64,000 nucleotides of DNA from Climacteris rufus. Lineage: Eukaryota > Chordata > Aves > Passeriformes > Climacteridae. A model generated the notes under the pieces. It worked only from the letters and a program-made list of their open reading frames with translations. It searched no databases and had not been told where the DNA came from. A program made the translations under genes and the position numbers. This document shows positions 12,901-23,402 of this stretch, one piece after another. Where the stretch lies: the NCBI GenBank assembly GCA_013398175.1, contig VZRZ01005950.1, positions 205,592 to 269,591 on the forward strand, given 5' to 3'. The stretch's first letter is position 1, and each line of letters begins with the position of its first letter.

Positions 12901-15242
12901 TTTTTCATCTGCCATTGTTAAACAACACACAGATCCCAGTGACACAGAGAAAGCATGTCTGGGGAAGAGACCAAAGCTTTAAGAACAGTCCTGGAAGCAA
13001 GTAACTGCAACCTATCTAGGAGAAGGCTATGGTCAAGAAGGAGGTGCATAAGACAGTTCAGTTTTCAGTACTTATTCAATAATCCTTATTGAATCAGGGA
13101 CAGTTTTTAAAGCTTTTCTTTGACAAAATAGAAATCACTTGCCAGTAGCATCATTACTACTCAGGCCATGCTATTCTAAAATGCTCTCATTAACATGCAG
13201 CCTTCACTGACAGTTTCACAATCCAAGCCCTACAACATCCTACAAAGGAAATAGACCTTCCTCGTGAGAAATTTGAACCCTGAGGGATCAGGTAATTTAA
13301 AAGACAATTTAATTTGCTCAGTAAGATCACTCAAACGTTTCACAGCAGTGGCAGCATTTTCAAGTGAAACATTACTGTAGAAAAGCTACTAAACAGCATT
13401 GCAAAGCAAAATTCTATTACTGAGTTTTAATCAACATTCAAATAAAACTTTTCCTACCTGATGGTCCAACAAATGTAACTTAACTTCTAGTCTTTCCATA
13501 CTGAAGACTAAATAAAGCAAGTTACACTCCTAACCATGCATCATACATAACATGGCTTAGCAAGCTTTTTTTTGACTCATTATCATCCTCTGGTTCTTCT
13601 TCCACCGTTTAGTAATAAGGCCACATCTTTGCAGAAAAGCAACTATATCATCCAAAGCTATTACTTTGTTGCTATTAAATCAATACACTTATTTCAATAC
13701 AAAAGTAACTTTTTTAGTTTAACTGAAAAGACAAAACTTGCAAGTTCCTTTGACACAGATTAAAGGTGCTGGCCCAGGGTTTACAGAGGTCTAACCTAAC
13801 TGGCGAGCCTTACACAACATTCACAGGCAGAAAAGGTGTTACTTTATTTAGAATGTCATTGTTTCCTGACAGCAGTGAAAAAAAGCAACACCAGGTAATT
13901 ATTTTCAAAGGGCACATTGAAGACACCTACAGATTTTGAATTTTTATTAAGAAGCTTAACAAAGAGCACTGTCCAAAAATATGAACATAGGAAAACGGGA
14001 TCCTTTCCCTCAATAACCTTAATTTAGCCGTGAAGTTATTCAGTTCTATTCAATAGCTCAGCTACAAGAAAAACAGTAAATAGAAAGTTTCAATTCTAAT
14101 GCAGCATTATGGAACTAGTTATTAAAACTTAAAGCAATGACTCAGAACTGAAATTGTACCTTAACTATACCATGTTTCTGGCAACTACTACAGCAGGGAC
14201 ATTGTAAGATATTAAAACCCATTACATGTTAGATTACCTTTCCTTTAGGTTGGCAGAAAAGTGTGATAGGTGCATTGAGCTGGGTGTAAAAAGAGTCACT
14301 GCAATGTCCCCATCGAAAAGAGCAATGAAGATAGAGTGCAATAAGACTGCATTTGAATAAAAACTATTGTGACAGATCTTAAAAAGCCAAGGAAGAGTCT
14401 GCAGATTTGAATTATGACAATATTTGAGATAAAACAACTTTGTTAATACAAAAATTATTTTAGATATACTTCCTGTATATCTTTTGTAACTCACTTCCAT
14501 GTCATGTTGACAAAAATCACACAATGTGTATCCCACCAAAAAAAATCATCACCTAAACAGGAAGCAACTTCTGGCTTTTTGGAAGGAAGAAAATGGCAGG
14601 TTTTATAGAAAGCACATTATTGCAAACACTGTCTGAAAATTATTGTGTTTCATTCTTGGGGTACAAAACTATTCAAATTATACCTGTTAAACTGCCCCAT
14701 CCTGTTACTTTAGTAGCACTCAAGTTATTTTAGAAGAAAGCCATTCAAATCAGAATAATGTAACATTCGGCAAACTGCCTTTAAATGAACTTACTGACAC
14801 AGCAGTGAACATTTTCTCTCCAATTCTAACAAAAAGTTTGTGGACAGGTACAAAACTTGTTTACTATGGTCAGCAGAAGTCAAAAGCTCTGCTGCTCTTT
14901 CTCCATCCTATTTGCAAAGACCTGAATCTCAGTAAAGCTCTACTTTTGCAGATTCACAACAATGTTGGCACTCTTACCACTTAATAACACTTACACTAGT
15001 ATTTCTGTTCTGGGTTTCCACAGTCTGTGTCATAGGTAACTTCTGTATTAGGAGCAGTAGAATACAATAGCAGAATACAATAACTGTATTCCCATCATGC
15101 AGAAGAATGTAAGATACTGAAAAATGACTTACGAAAACAGATCAAACCATTGCTGCTTTGTGACAGATTCCTGACGAAGAAGTTTCAGAACAATTGGGCG
15201 CATGAAGTCCCATTTGTCTTCAAACTGAAGTGAACCTTTATT
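863..15242 (-). CDS. CUL5: Cullin-5, N-terminal half (exons 2-11; 5' exon in gap, 3' exons off window)
   Basis: Cullin-5 is the elongated scaffold of CRL5 ubiquitin ligases: its N-terminal cullin repeats bind Elongin B/C-SOCS-box receptors, and its C-terminal half binds RBX2/RNF7 and carries the neddylated lysine. Ten minus-strand exons splice in frame to human residues about 9-393 of 780, with near-identity to vertebrate CUL5. Recognisable stretches are KWDFMRPIVLKLLRQ, LWDD (human L52/W53/D55, part of the Elongin C interface), NESIFSNIKNRLQDSAMKL and LADMVAAAETITT. All visible introns are GT-AG. Only the receptor-side half is present; the RBX-binding and winged-helix parts lie left of base 863. 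Exon 1 (MATSNLLK in human) is not found and probably lies in the 22576-23014 gap. Differences from human include E71D and I to V in EEHIVSAG. Exon phases were worked out by hand; identification is near certain. Confidence 0.97.
1506..1613 (-). CDS. CUL5: CUL5 coding exon 10 (residues 336-371)
   Basis: 36 codons, DSEKYVEQLLTLFNRFSKLV to DDPRFLTARDK. Acceptor ctttag, donor gtgtgt (a weaker but functional-type donor). Confidence 0.96.
2376..2506 (-). CDS. CUL5: CUL5 coding exon 9 (residues 292-335)
   Basis: Encodes LHLMFSLMDKVPNGIEPMLK, then DLEEHIVSAGLADMVAAAET and ITT. Acceptor tttcag, donor gtaagt. Human has I where this bird has V in EEHIVSAG. Confidence 0.97.
2507..5893 (-). other. CUL5: CUL5 intron 8 with small assembly gap
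   Basis: Intronic sequence with poly-A runs. The 36-base N-gap at 3177-3212 is flanked by near-identical copies of about 105 bases. No exon, RNA gene or CR1 was recognised. Confidence 0.75.
3064..3322. repeat. Near-identical direct copies flanking an N-gap (likely unmerged contig ends)
   Basis: Bases about 3068-3176 and 3213-3318 read almost the same: each has gtacagaaacttcaaaaagt near the start, then a poly-A run of about 16-18, then tgaaacatcaataat. They differ at a few single bases (acactg/acgctg, ggaactg/ggtactg, aataat/aatcat) and in poly-A length. A run of 36 N separates them. This pattern is typical of contig ends that overlap but were not merged, or of two haplotypes, rather than a biological tandem duplication. 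Confidence 0.75.
5894..5987 (-). CDS. CUL5: CUL5 coding exon 8 (residues 261-292)
   Basis: Encodes LMECCVNALVTSFKETILAE to IKRNETE and ends one base into a lysine codon. Acceptor tttcag, donor gtaagt. Confidence 0.97.
7183..7263 (-). CDS. CUL5: CUL5 coding exon 7 (residues 234-260)
   Basis: 27 codons, ADAKLKEEEKRALRYLETRR to ECNSVEA. Acceptor cacag, donor gtgagt. Only 76 bases of intron separate it from exon 6. Confidence 0.97.
7340..7485 (-). CDS. CUL5: CUL5 coding exon 6 (residues 185-233)
   Basis: Encodes NLCSNPEDKLQIYRDNFEKA to NGVQNYMKY. Acceptor tttgcag, donor gtaagt. Exons 5 and 6 join in frame (288 bases together). Confidence 0.97.
8500..8641 (-). CDS. CUL5: CUL5 coding exon 5 (residues 138-185)
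   Basis: Encodes LMLDTWNESIFSNIKNRLQD to VIGVRESY and ends one base into a valine codon. Acceptor acacag, donor gtacgt. Confidence 0.97.
8642..11153 (-). other. CUL5: CUL5 intron 4
   Basis: About 2.5 kb of AT-rich intron with a poly-T run near 9425-9440 and an AACC-type simple stretch near 10855-10870. No repeat family or RNA gene was recognised. Confidence 0.7.
11154..11330 (-). CDS. CUL5: CUL5 coding exon 4 (residues 79-137)
   Basis: 59 in-frame codons from RVLSHQDDTALLKAYIVEW to NVEDSIVRK. Acceptor gtgcag, donor gtgaga. The exon is more GC-rich than the surrounding introns. Confidence 0.97.
12695..12794 (-). CDS. CUL5: CUL5 coding exon 3 (residues 45-78)
   Basis: Acceptor ttttctag, donor gtaagt. 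It encodes DVHAVCLWDDKGPAKIHQAL and ends ...FIKQAQA. The L-W-D-D segment is the known Elongin C contact in human CUL5, and it is unchanged. Human ILEF is ILDF here. Confidence 0.96.
12795..15132 (-). other. CUL5: CUL5 intron 2
   Basis: About 2.3 kb without recognisable exon or repeat. The ORFs in it are short and lack protein-like features. Confidence 0.7.
15133..15242 (-). CDS. CUL5: CUL5 coding exon 2 (residues 9-45)
   Basis: Acceptor tttcag at the high-coordinate end, donor gtaag at 15128-15132. It encodes NKGSLQFEDKWDFM through QQWFDLF and ends two bases into a serine codon. This is the start of the first cullin repeat. The preceding intron runs about 7.3 kb to the promoter island. Confidence 0.96.
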
Positions 15243-17461
15243 CTGAAAGGAACAAAAAAAAATATTGTTAATAAACCAGGTTCTTATTTGAAGGTGTCTT
15301 TGAGAATTGCAGTTTTTACACTTAACATAAAAATATTTTCTAAGAGGTGTCCCTCATAAGCCAGCATTTAAGCTACGCCACCACAGCTGAACATTTTTCA
15401 CAATAAGTATTTATTTAAAAAGTGACAGCTATTATTTGTTTTGAAGAGACTGCCAACATCTTCGTTTAATCACTGCATTAGCTACAAAGCAACAAGTGCT
15501 AGCAAGTGTTCTTCAGCTGTTAGTGGAGTTGTACAGGGACAACAGGAATGATACTTGGGTCAGCTTCACTGTCCCAGCCAAGATATATACAGTGAAAGTC
15601 AGGAGGCAGAGTTGCAAACCTGTCTTGAATAAATTACCCTGATCAAAATGGCAGCCAGAAATCAGGAATTCTCTCTATGGATGCTACCATGTACCCTTTT
15701 TCCCTCACTGTGCATTTGGCATCAGCAGCAAAGAAGGAGGAAGGAAGCAGAGTAATGCAGGAGCTGCTGCATCACAGACTCCCTTTCCTGTGGGTTAACT
15801 GGCCACAGGCAGCCTGAAGGCCAAGACTACAGTGGGTGCAGATAAAAATGCTTTACACTGTGCTGAAAAGTCTAATTCAAGGTGGATTTTTCAAACTTAC
15901 CACACAAATTAAGAAGAAAGCTAAAGAAATTTAGCGCTCCCATATGATTCTGATTATTCTAAAAAATCTCACCAGAGAATACAAGCTAACTTCCATTATT
16001 TAAAAAAAGCCAAACACCACAACAACTTTGAGAGAAAAACAGCAGTTCTACTGCACATGTTATGATTCTATTTGTTTAAAGCTCCACATTTCAAAAAGAA
16101 AAACCTGCAATTAAAAGAATACCCTGATAGAGAGTTCTGTGGCAGAAAGACTACTGGTTGAGTTATCTGCAGGGTTATGTTCCAATGCACTGTTTACTTT
16201 TGAGCAGATCATTGTCTTGGCTAGCAATACTACATTTGACACAATTCACTTCAGATACAGCAACCAATACAGTCTAACTACTTGAAATTCTGACAACAGC
16301 ACTGTTCTGCCACTAACATCTCTACAGATAAACAAGCACAAGCAGCACACCACGTTCCCTCAATCACCTCCTTTTGATTAATTTCTACATGGAAATTTAC
16401 AATTAAATCTGTTATTTAGTATTCAGAATAAACACACTTCAGCAACTATATCCCCTGGTGTTCTGAAGTGCAAAGATAGCTCATCTTCGAGCCATAAAGA
16501 TGCAACAGGCATCACAGTAACTATTTTTACAGCAACAGCACCTGGAGGCCTCACAGCATTATCACATCATTGTGTAGGTACTGAACACAGCTTTCATGGA
16601 ATCAGCCCGTGTTGATAAAGTCTACAAATCTTTCAACATAAAAAATAGAACAATAAATTGTTTTCCAGTTCAGAGACAGATTTGCCTATTCTTTTCCACT
16701 GCAAAAAAAGAAAAAAAAATCATTTGAAAGCATCATCTTTGAAAATCATCAACTAAATGCTTCCCCCACATAGAGACAGCTTTACAATTATTCCCTGAAG
16801 TTTGATGTGCTGCTCTACTCTTTCCTAGTCCTGTGAAAATTGTTAGCATCTAGTTGTAGATACTTCTGTTCCAAGTCCGTCTTTTCAGGATAATGAACTT
16901 GAAAGACCAGCTGCTGAACAGTCAGAAGTTCCAGAAAAGGCCTTGTAAAGAAAGTAAAAGCAACTTCTTCAAAAGTTTTCCTTTGGAATGAAACTTCAGA
17001 GAAGACCCTTTAAGTTTTCTGGAAGGGTTAGAAAAATCTGTTCTGCAATTTTTGAGAAGTACAATTCAGCCCTTCACTGAAAACAGCTGAAGATAAAACC
17101 TGAAAGCTCTATCTTTGTAAGATTAGTTTCACTGTAAACCATGGGGAGGAGGAGCATTGCAAACACAACTGTTTATATGATTTAGATTGTGGTTACCTAC
17201 TTAATCCTAAGAAGCATAAATAAAACTCATCTTCAAACTGCGTGTCCACCCGTAACCAATATCTGCCTACTTAAAAAGAATTCCTGAAATAAAGCTTGTC
17301 CTGAAATGCCACTAGAGAAGTTCAGAACTTTGTTTCCTATACATAGGAGTAAAGCATTTTTCCACATTTCCTTCTTTACTCTTCAATTAAGCCACAGATG
17401 AAATAAAATTAATGGATGAAAAATCCTACTCAACTAAATTATTCTTTAAATTCAATAAACA

Positions 17462-18602
17462 ATTCACAGAAAAACAGAATATGCTGAGTTGGAAGGGACC
17501 CACAAGGATCATCAAGTTTAACTCCTGGCCTTGCACAGGACACCCCAGGAGTCACACCCTGTGCCTGAGAGTGTTGTCCAAATGTTTCTTGAACTCTGTC
17601 AGGCTTGGTGCTGTGACCACTTCCCTGGGGAGCTGTTCCAGTGCCCAACCACCCTCTGGATGAAAAACCTTTTTCTCATATCCAACCTAAACCTCCCCTG
17701 GCACAGCTTCAGGCCATTCCTTCGGGTCCTGTCACTGCTCACCACAGAGAAGAAAGATCAGTGCCTGCCTCTCCTCTTCTCCTCATAAAGAAGTTGTAAC
17801 TGGAATGAGGGCTCCTCCAGGCTGAACAGACCAAGTGACCTCAGCAGTTCTTCATACGGCTTCCCCTCAAGGCCCTTCGCCATCTTTGTTGCCCTCCTCT
17901 GGACACTCTCTCATAGTTTCATGTCTTTCTTGTATTGTGGCACCCAAAGCTGCCCCCAGCACTCGGGGTGAGGCTGCCCCAGTGCAGAGCAGAGCAGGAC
18001 AATCCCCTCCCTTGCCCGGCTGGCCGTGCTGTGCCCGATGCCCCCAGGACAGGGTTGGCCCTCCTGGCTGCCAGGGCACTGCTGGCTCAAGTTCAACTTG
18101 CCATCCACCAGGGCCCCCAGGTCCCTTTCTGTGGTGCTGCTCTCCAGCCTCTCATTCCCCAGTCTGTCTGTACATCCAGGGTTGCCCATCCCAGGTGCAG
18201 AATCCAACACTTTCTCTTGTTGAACTTTCTATGGTTGATGATTGCCCAGTCCTCTGATTTGTCAAGGTCTCTCTGCAGGGCCTCCCAGCCTTCGAGGGAG
18301 TCAGCAGCTCCTCCAAGCTTTGTATCATCTGCGAACTTGCTCAGTATCCCTTCCAGTCCTGTATCCAAGTCATTTATGAAGATGTTGATGAGCACAGGGC
18401 CTAAGATGGAGCCCTGTAGAAGCCCACTAGTGACAGGTCTCCAGTCTGATGTCACCCCATTCACTAAAATGAACCTGTTGCTCACCCATCACATGATGTG
18501 TTTATCCAGCCGAATGCTGGACGTTTTCTCCAGAAGGATACTCTGAGAGACAGTATGGAAAGCTTGACTGAAATAAAAAAAGATTACATCAACATCATCT
18601 AG
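17462..18602 (-). mobile_element. CR1 LINE fragment (reverse transcriptase to 3' end)
   Basis: A 5'-truncated CR1 non-LTR retrotransposon on the minus strand. Its reverse-transcriptase part is readable: residues like GSILGPVLINIFINDLD and the catalytic box FADDTKLGG near 18300-18350. The reading frame is broken by stops and frameshifts, for instance a stop just before WVSNRF. The 3' portion (17470-17900) carries the conserved CR1 tail with SLPTQHILF-type coding and ends near an attctg-like terminal repeat. It is a dead relic inside CUL5 intron 1, in the same orientation as the gene. Confidence 0.93.
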
Positions 18603-18781
18603 GTAGATTCAGGCTTCCATGACATTACAATTTTGTACAGTAATTTACAAGCAGAAAGGGTGCATTAATTACCACCTATCGTGTATCATTCACCTTCACT
18701 AATTCTACCCCTACTAGTGCACGAGAGAAGACAAATTTTATAGTAGAAGAGGAGGTCAAACAGTGGTAATTCTTGGTGGTA

Positions 18782-18812
18782 ATTGTTATCAAAGTCACAC
18801 TTTGATAACAAT
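18782..18812. repeat. Perfect 13-bp inverted repeat, 5-nt loop
   Basis: ATTGTTATCAAAG at 18782-18794 is followed by loop TCACA and its exact reverse complement at 18800-18812. It lies about 180 bases beyond the 5' end of the intron-1 CR1. It is too short for a microRNA precursor; it could be a cruciform-prone site or the remnant of a small inverted-repeat element. Confidence 0.8.
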
Positions 18813-19453
18813 GCACTTTCTGAGCAATATTTCCTGGCCAATTTTTCTTTCTTAGCTTGCTACCCACCACAGTTCCAAAGGAAAGGTAAGCAGGACAGTA
18901 AGGCACACCTTTAATGAAATATAATTACTCCACTTATCAAATTTTCTCTGAAAGCATGGACTACAACTGATAGCCACACCCTGGCTAAGAAGTCATGCTA
19001 CAGTTCAGAGTTTAATGCTTTGAAAAACAACTCCATTTATGAAATACTTTGTTTCAAAAGTCACTTCATTAAATTCTTCCATAAAGATTCAAAGTTTCAT
19101 TTGAACACTAAACTTTACTTGGAATACATGCCACTTTACACTTTATATTGAAACATGTACTACAACGTTACTCTTCAAACATACTTTTCCCTCTTCTTCA
19201 ATTCTATGCATAAGCACTTAAACATAATAGATGTAACAAGGCAAGGCAATACACCAAGGCCTCCACGCTACTCTCCCTCTGAACCTTGAAACGTCTATGT
19301 GGATATTCAGCTCTCTTTGCTGTGTACTCTCTGCATTTCAAGCCACACAGAAATTCAGTCTTTACCTCTGCCACATGCTCTAAACAGTACTATAGAAAAG
19401 AAACATCCTCTGGATCTTACTGTACATCTGATCTACATAGGAGTAACATCTTT

Positions 19454-19484
19454 GCCTTTACTACTTTACTACTATAGTAAAGGC
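19454..19484. repeat. 10-bp inverted repeat, 11-nt loop
   Basis: GCCTTTACTA pairs with TAGTAAAGGC. The loop repeats the motif CTTTACTA, so an alternative 8-bp stem is also possible. No function known. Confidence 0.7.
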
Positions 19485-21885
19485 AGTTCACAGGGGGATG
19501 AAGTAGGAAATACGATGTCCTAGACGGCAACAAGCACTGATTACTCTCTGCTACAAGTAGCTCTAAAAATCAGCATAATGATTGTAGCAAGATCCTACTC
19601 AAAGCAGAAAAGTAACCACAGGAAAAGCTTTTGTATGAAGCCAAATAGTGTGCAACACTCCCTAGCTTCTTAAGGATATCCTAAATGGAAACAGCCAGGA
19701 AGAAACAGACCAACCTAAAATAAAGTTCTGGAAACTTGTACTTTAAGTCAAAGAATTCAAAAACTTCCAATGTGTTTCTAGTTGTCAGTGACAAACAGTT
19801 GAAAGTGATGCAAAAGTAAATAACAATTCTCATTTCATTTAAGTCCATGGAAAATCTGCTGCTTCCTTTGCTGCTGTTCTCCTAATATCAGGCTCATGCT
19901 GCAGTTCTTGCAAGGACAGACTCCTGCATTTGCTGGCAGCTCCAGTAAGGCTCTATGATAGTGTCAAGATCTGTCAGCATGAATACAGCTACAGGTTTTC
20001 TTCGTGCCACAATCAGCTGAGGTGCTTTCTGTTCCAGAAACTGCAGAAAAACTCAAGTGTCTTCATGTCACATGGGTGAATTGGTTTAGACTATGTGATC
20101 ACTGCAAAGGGAACAAATTACAAGTCCAATGTGGCCCCTGCAATGAAGTCTCCCAGTTTAAAATGTCACGATCTCAAGTATGCTGAGACAAAAAACTCTA
20201 GGGGACTCTGCTAGAAATGGCTTGGTCACCTACCAGAAAGCCACTGCCTCAATGAGGGAGAGCAGCTCTGCTGCAGGTGGGGCAGGACCAGCTGACCATG
20301 TCATGGCTCTAGCTAAGTACTTCAATGTTTCCATCACATTACAGTTTGTTCAGGATTCAATAATTGGTCATTCTAATTCTGCATTTAAAGAAGGCTCTCC
20401 AAGAATGTGCTTCTCACTAAAAAAATGAATTCACAATTAGGAAAATTATGCACTAGTGGAGTTTAAAAGATGCCCTTTAAAATTATGATAGCCAGTCAGA
20501 TTTGGATTCAACTAGTATCTGTTAATAGAATAAGAAAAGAATAGTTCACTTCACTTTCTCAACTATGCAGAAAGCTGAACCAGCATGGGGGAAAACAAAA
20601 GAAAATGCAGTTCCTGTTCATCCTGGCAAAACCAAGAGCTGTCTATTCCCAACTTAGATTTGATTATGCCAGCTTATATGGAAAAGATATGGAAAAAACT
20701 TACAGATTTTAATACCTCTCGTTCCTTATCCTGGAATTTTTACTGTGCCCAGACATTGCTTTTTTCCCCCTTAAAGATGAAAGCAGAAGTATGTTGCAGA
20801 CTCAGATGGCACGAGGCACTGCCGATCAAGACTGACCTGGAATCAACAGTTTGCTTCTCTGTGAGCACTCTGATGAGTGGAACTGGGAAAGCTTACCTAG
20901 TTCCTATTCTTGCACTGGTTTATTTTGCCTTTATAAACAAAGTTGAATCACAGTATAATCTTTCCTTCTGTAATACGAGAATCACACTTTACTGTCATTA
21001 GAAATCTCACTCATTAGTAAGTTGTAGTGCTTAATAACACTTTGAGTGACCAGAAAGGCCTATTTTAGAAGAAATATCTCCGCAGCACTTTTCCTAAAAC
21101 ACACTGTGCATATATATCTTGTTGTCAATATGAAATATTGGTGACTCAAAAGCCAGTTGCAAAAACATGAGTAGTTAACACAAAGACTTCAGTTTAGCAA
21201 GAGCCATCTCGCCAAGTCAAGGCCTTTGACTCTATTTTCACTTACTGTACACTTATTGCTGTTTCAAAATAGCTGAAGTGAAATGCTGACAAATCTTTGA
21301 GGCCTATGCTTCTTCCATCTTCTCTGGGCTGTAGCACCATGTGTATCAACCAGAGCACGCATTGGTCTTGACAGAAACGCTCAAACGTACAGCAAAGAGA
21401 TGGTCTAAAACATTACCCAGCAGATAAAGCTGTCTGAGCCCTGCTCTAAACACAAGCTTTGCCACAAAGAGCATTTCTTCTTATGGGACATTATTTTTTT
21501 TGCCCATGTTCTTGGGTTCCTCAATTTTACATTTTTAAGTATTTGGAAGTATTATCTGCTTAACTATCTAACAGGCATAAAAATATACAGAAATTAATTT
21601 AAATTATATGAAATTACATTTCAATTTCAAGGAATATTTTTTTAAATGAATCTTTTTAATAGGGAAACATTCTTTTAATACCAGGAAGAAACAAGGTGAT
21701 CAATTATTTCTCATTTCTTCACACTGAATGTCTCAGAGTAATAAATACAACCAGCAGATTCAGGCCAGATCTATACATCCAAACTAGGTCAGATTGCTAA
21801 AACGCAAGCAACACTTCTTCAGGACCACATTCAACCATAATACATAGTGCTGAACACACGTTTATGCCTATATTTATATATATTT

Positions 21886-22362
21886 TCAATTGCAAATTCC
21901 TCTCGTTAAGCAGACAGCCTTCTCTAGGCCCTTCTCACCGCTGCAGTTAACTGGTGTTGTAGAAACACTTACTGGAGGCATTAATAGTAGTTGCTTCAAG
22001 TAGGCCCATCTTCCCTGAGCTGGCACGGCCTCAAAGGCCACACACAGTCTTCTCCTCATACATACCGCAAATATCAGGACAGGCAGTCCTGGGCGCAAAC
22101 ACTGGACTGTCCCAGTGAAATCTTCTGCTCCAACCTGCAGCAGCTTGGGGTGACTGACATCTGCCATCAAACGCCGGGAAAGTGCTTGAAAACATATGAC
22201 TACAAAAGCAAAGCTGCTTAACGTAAGTGAAAGGCCTCCGGGAGTTTTCCTTCGCAGGAAAACTGCAGTTAACAAAAAAACTGGAACACGGTAGCCACCC
22301 CAATAAGGGCACCTGCCCTCAGCGAAGACGTTTTCCAACTCTTTGTTTAACTTAAAACTCAT
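21886..22362 (-). other. Uncharacterised 158-codon ORF in CUL5 intron 1
   Basis: An ATG-initiated reading frame on the CUL5 sense strand, ending about 200 bases from the promoter island. The product would be cysteine-rich and hydrophobic in places (VFLLTAVFL, SSFAFVVICFQ). I recognise no family. It could be chance openness near a GC-rich island or part of an alternative first exon. Nothing supports translation. Confidence 0.15.
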
Positions 22363-22558
22363 TTTCCCTACACCAGGGTTTACTTAAATAAACAAAGAGA
22401 AGACACCGTGCCCTGTCTATCCGCACGACGCAACGCTGTTTCCCAACGAGGCGTGTTTGGGAAGGGAGAGCCGGGGGGAGGGAGCGCGGTGCTGGCAGCC
22501 GGCAGCAGCCGCCGGCGGGGCCGGGCCGGGCCGAGGCCGGCGGCCCAAGGCCGCTCAC

Positions 22559-22575
22559 CTGCGGGAGGGCCCGGG
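22559..22575 (-). other. CUL5: Candidate 5' exon end with consensus donor (CUL5 first exon?)
   Basis: The minus strand reads CCCGCAG then GTGAGCGG, an almost ideal donor at the left edge of the promoter gap. In human the coding first exon ends with a lysine codon after LL, which does not match, so this would be a non-coding or alternative first exon, or a chance match. The exon body is hidden by the gap. Confidence 0.35.
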
Positions 22576-23014
22576 NNNNNNNNNNNNNNNNNNNNNNNNN
22601 NNNNNNNNNNNNNNNNNNNNNNNNNNNNNNNNNNNNNNNNNNNNNNNNNNNNNNNNNNNNNNNNNNNNNNNNNNNNNNNNNNNNNNNNNNNNNNNNNNNN
22701 NNNNNNNNNNNNNNNNNNNNNNNNNNNNNNNNNNNNNNNNNNNNNNNNNNNNNNNNNNNNNNNNNNNNNNNNNNNNNNNNNNNNNNNNNNNNNNNNNNNN
22801 NNNNNNNNNNNNNNNNNNNNNNNNNNNNNNNNNNNNNNNNNNNNNNNNNNNNNNNNNNNNNNNNNNNNNNNNNNNNNNNNNNNNNNNNNNNNNNNNNNNN
22901 NNNNNNNNNNNNNNNNNNNNNNNNNNNNNNNNNNNNNNNNNNNNNNNNNNNNNNNNNNNNNNNNNNNNNNNNNNNNNNNNNNNNNNNNNNNNNNNNNNNN
23001 NNNNNNNNNNNNNN
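22576..23014. other. Assembly gap (439 N) in CUL5 promoter island
   Basis: A run of N flanked on both sides by very GC-rich sequence. It most likely hides CUL5 exon 1, the start codon and the core promoter. Confidence 0.95.
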
Positions 23015-23034
23015 CGCGGCTGCGGGCCCCGCCT

Positions 23035-23053
23035 GCAGCGCCCCCTGCCGGCC
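23035..23053 (-). promoter_or_regulatory. CTCF-type motif in CUL5 promoter island
   Basis: The minus strand reads GGCCGGCAGGGGGCGCTGC. This matches the vertebrate CTCF core (GGCCACCAGGGGGCGCTA) at all but a few positions, including the whole AGGGGGCGCT block. CTCF is a zinc-finger architectural protein that sets loop and domain boundaries. The motif was identified by eye. Confidence 0.6.
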
Positions 23054-23402
23054 CGCCGCCCGCACGGCTCCGCCGCCCTCACTGCCCCGCGGGGACGGGG
23101 CTCGGCACGGAGCCTCGGGTGTGTAAGCACAGAAGCACCACGGAGCGCGGTGGTGTATAAGCACAGAAGTTACTTGATAACCAACCAACCAACCCTGGCC
23201 CGTACCGCCTCCTCGTCCCCGCGAGTGCCGCGGCACCGGCGCCCCTCACGCCCGGCCGGAGGGAGCGGAGAGCACCGCGGGCACTACCACACGGCCACCC
23301 ACACCAACCCGTGTTCTGCGAAGCCAAGGCGCTGCCCTGCACCGGCTAAGCCATCACTCCTCCTGCCAGTTGTCACAAGTGTTCTATTCACAGAATCAGT
23401 AA

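Larger units (their letters stand above)
15243..22558 (-). other. CUL5: CUL5 intron 1 (long first intron)
   Basis: The interval between exon 2 and the promoter island, about 7.3 kb. It contains a minus-strand CR1 relic (17462-18602), two small inverted repeats (18782-18812 and 19454-19484) and a 158-codon ORF of unknown meaning at its promoter-proximal end. Long, regulatory-rich first introns are usual in vertebrate genes; no specific enhancer could be identified. Confidence 0.7.
22440..23300. promoter_or_regulatory. CUL5: CpG island: CUL5 promoter region (439-base gap inside)
   Basis: A sharp rise in GC and CpG on both sides of the N-gap 22576-23014, at the expected 5' end of CUL5. Housekeeping genes of birds usually start in such islands. 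The right flank has repeated GCC/CGC runs and a CTCF-type motif at 23035-23053. No TATA box is needed for this class; a TATAAG at 23156-23161 on the plus strand could be incidental. The transcription start and first coding exon are presumably within the gap. Confidence 0.8.

Noticed and set aside
17835..18546. Long plus-strand ORFs (up to 203 codons) as host genes
   Set aside because: They are antisense shadows of the minus-strand CR1 reverse-transcriptase relic.
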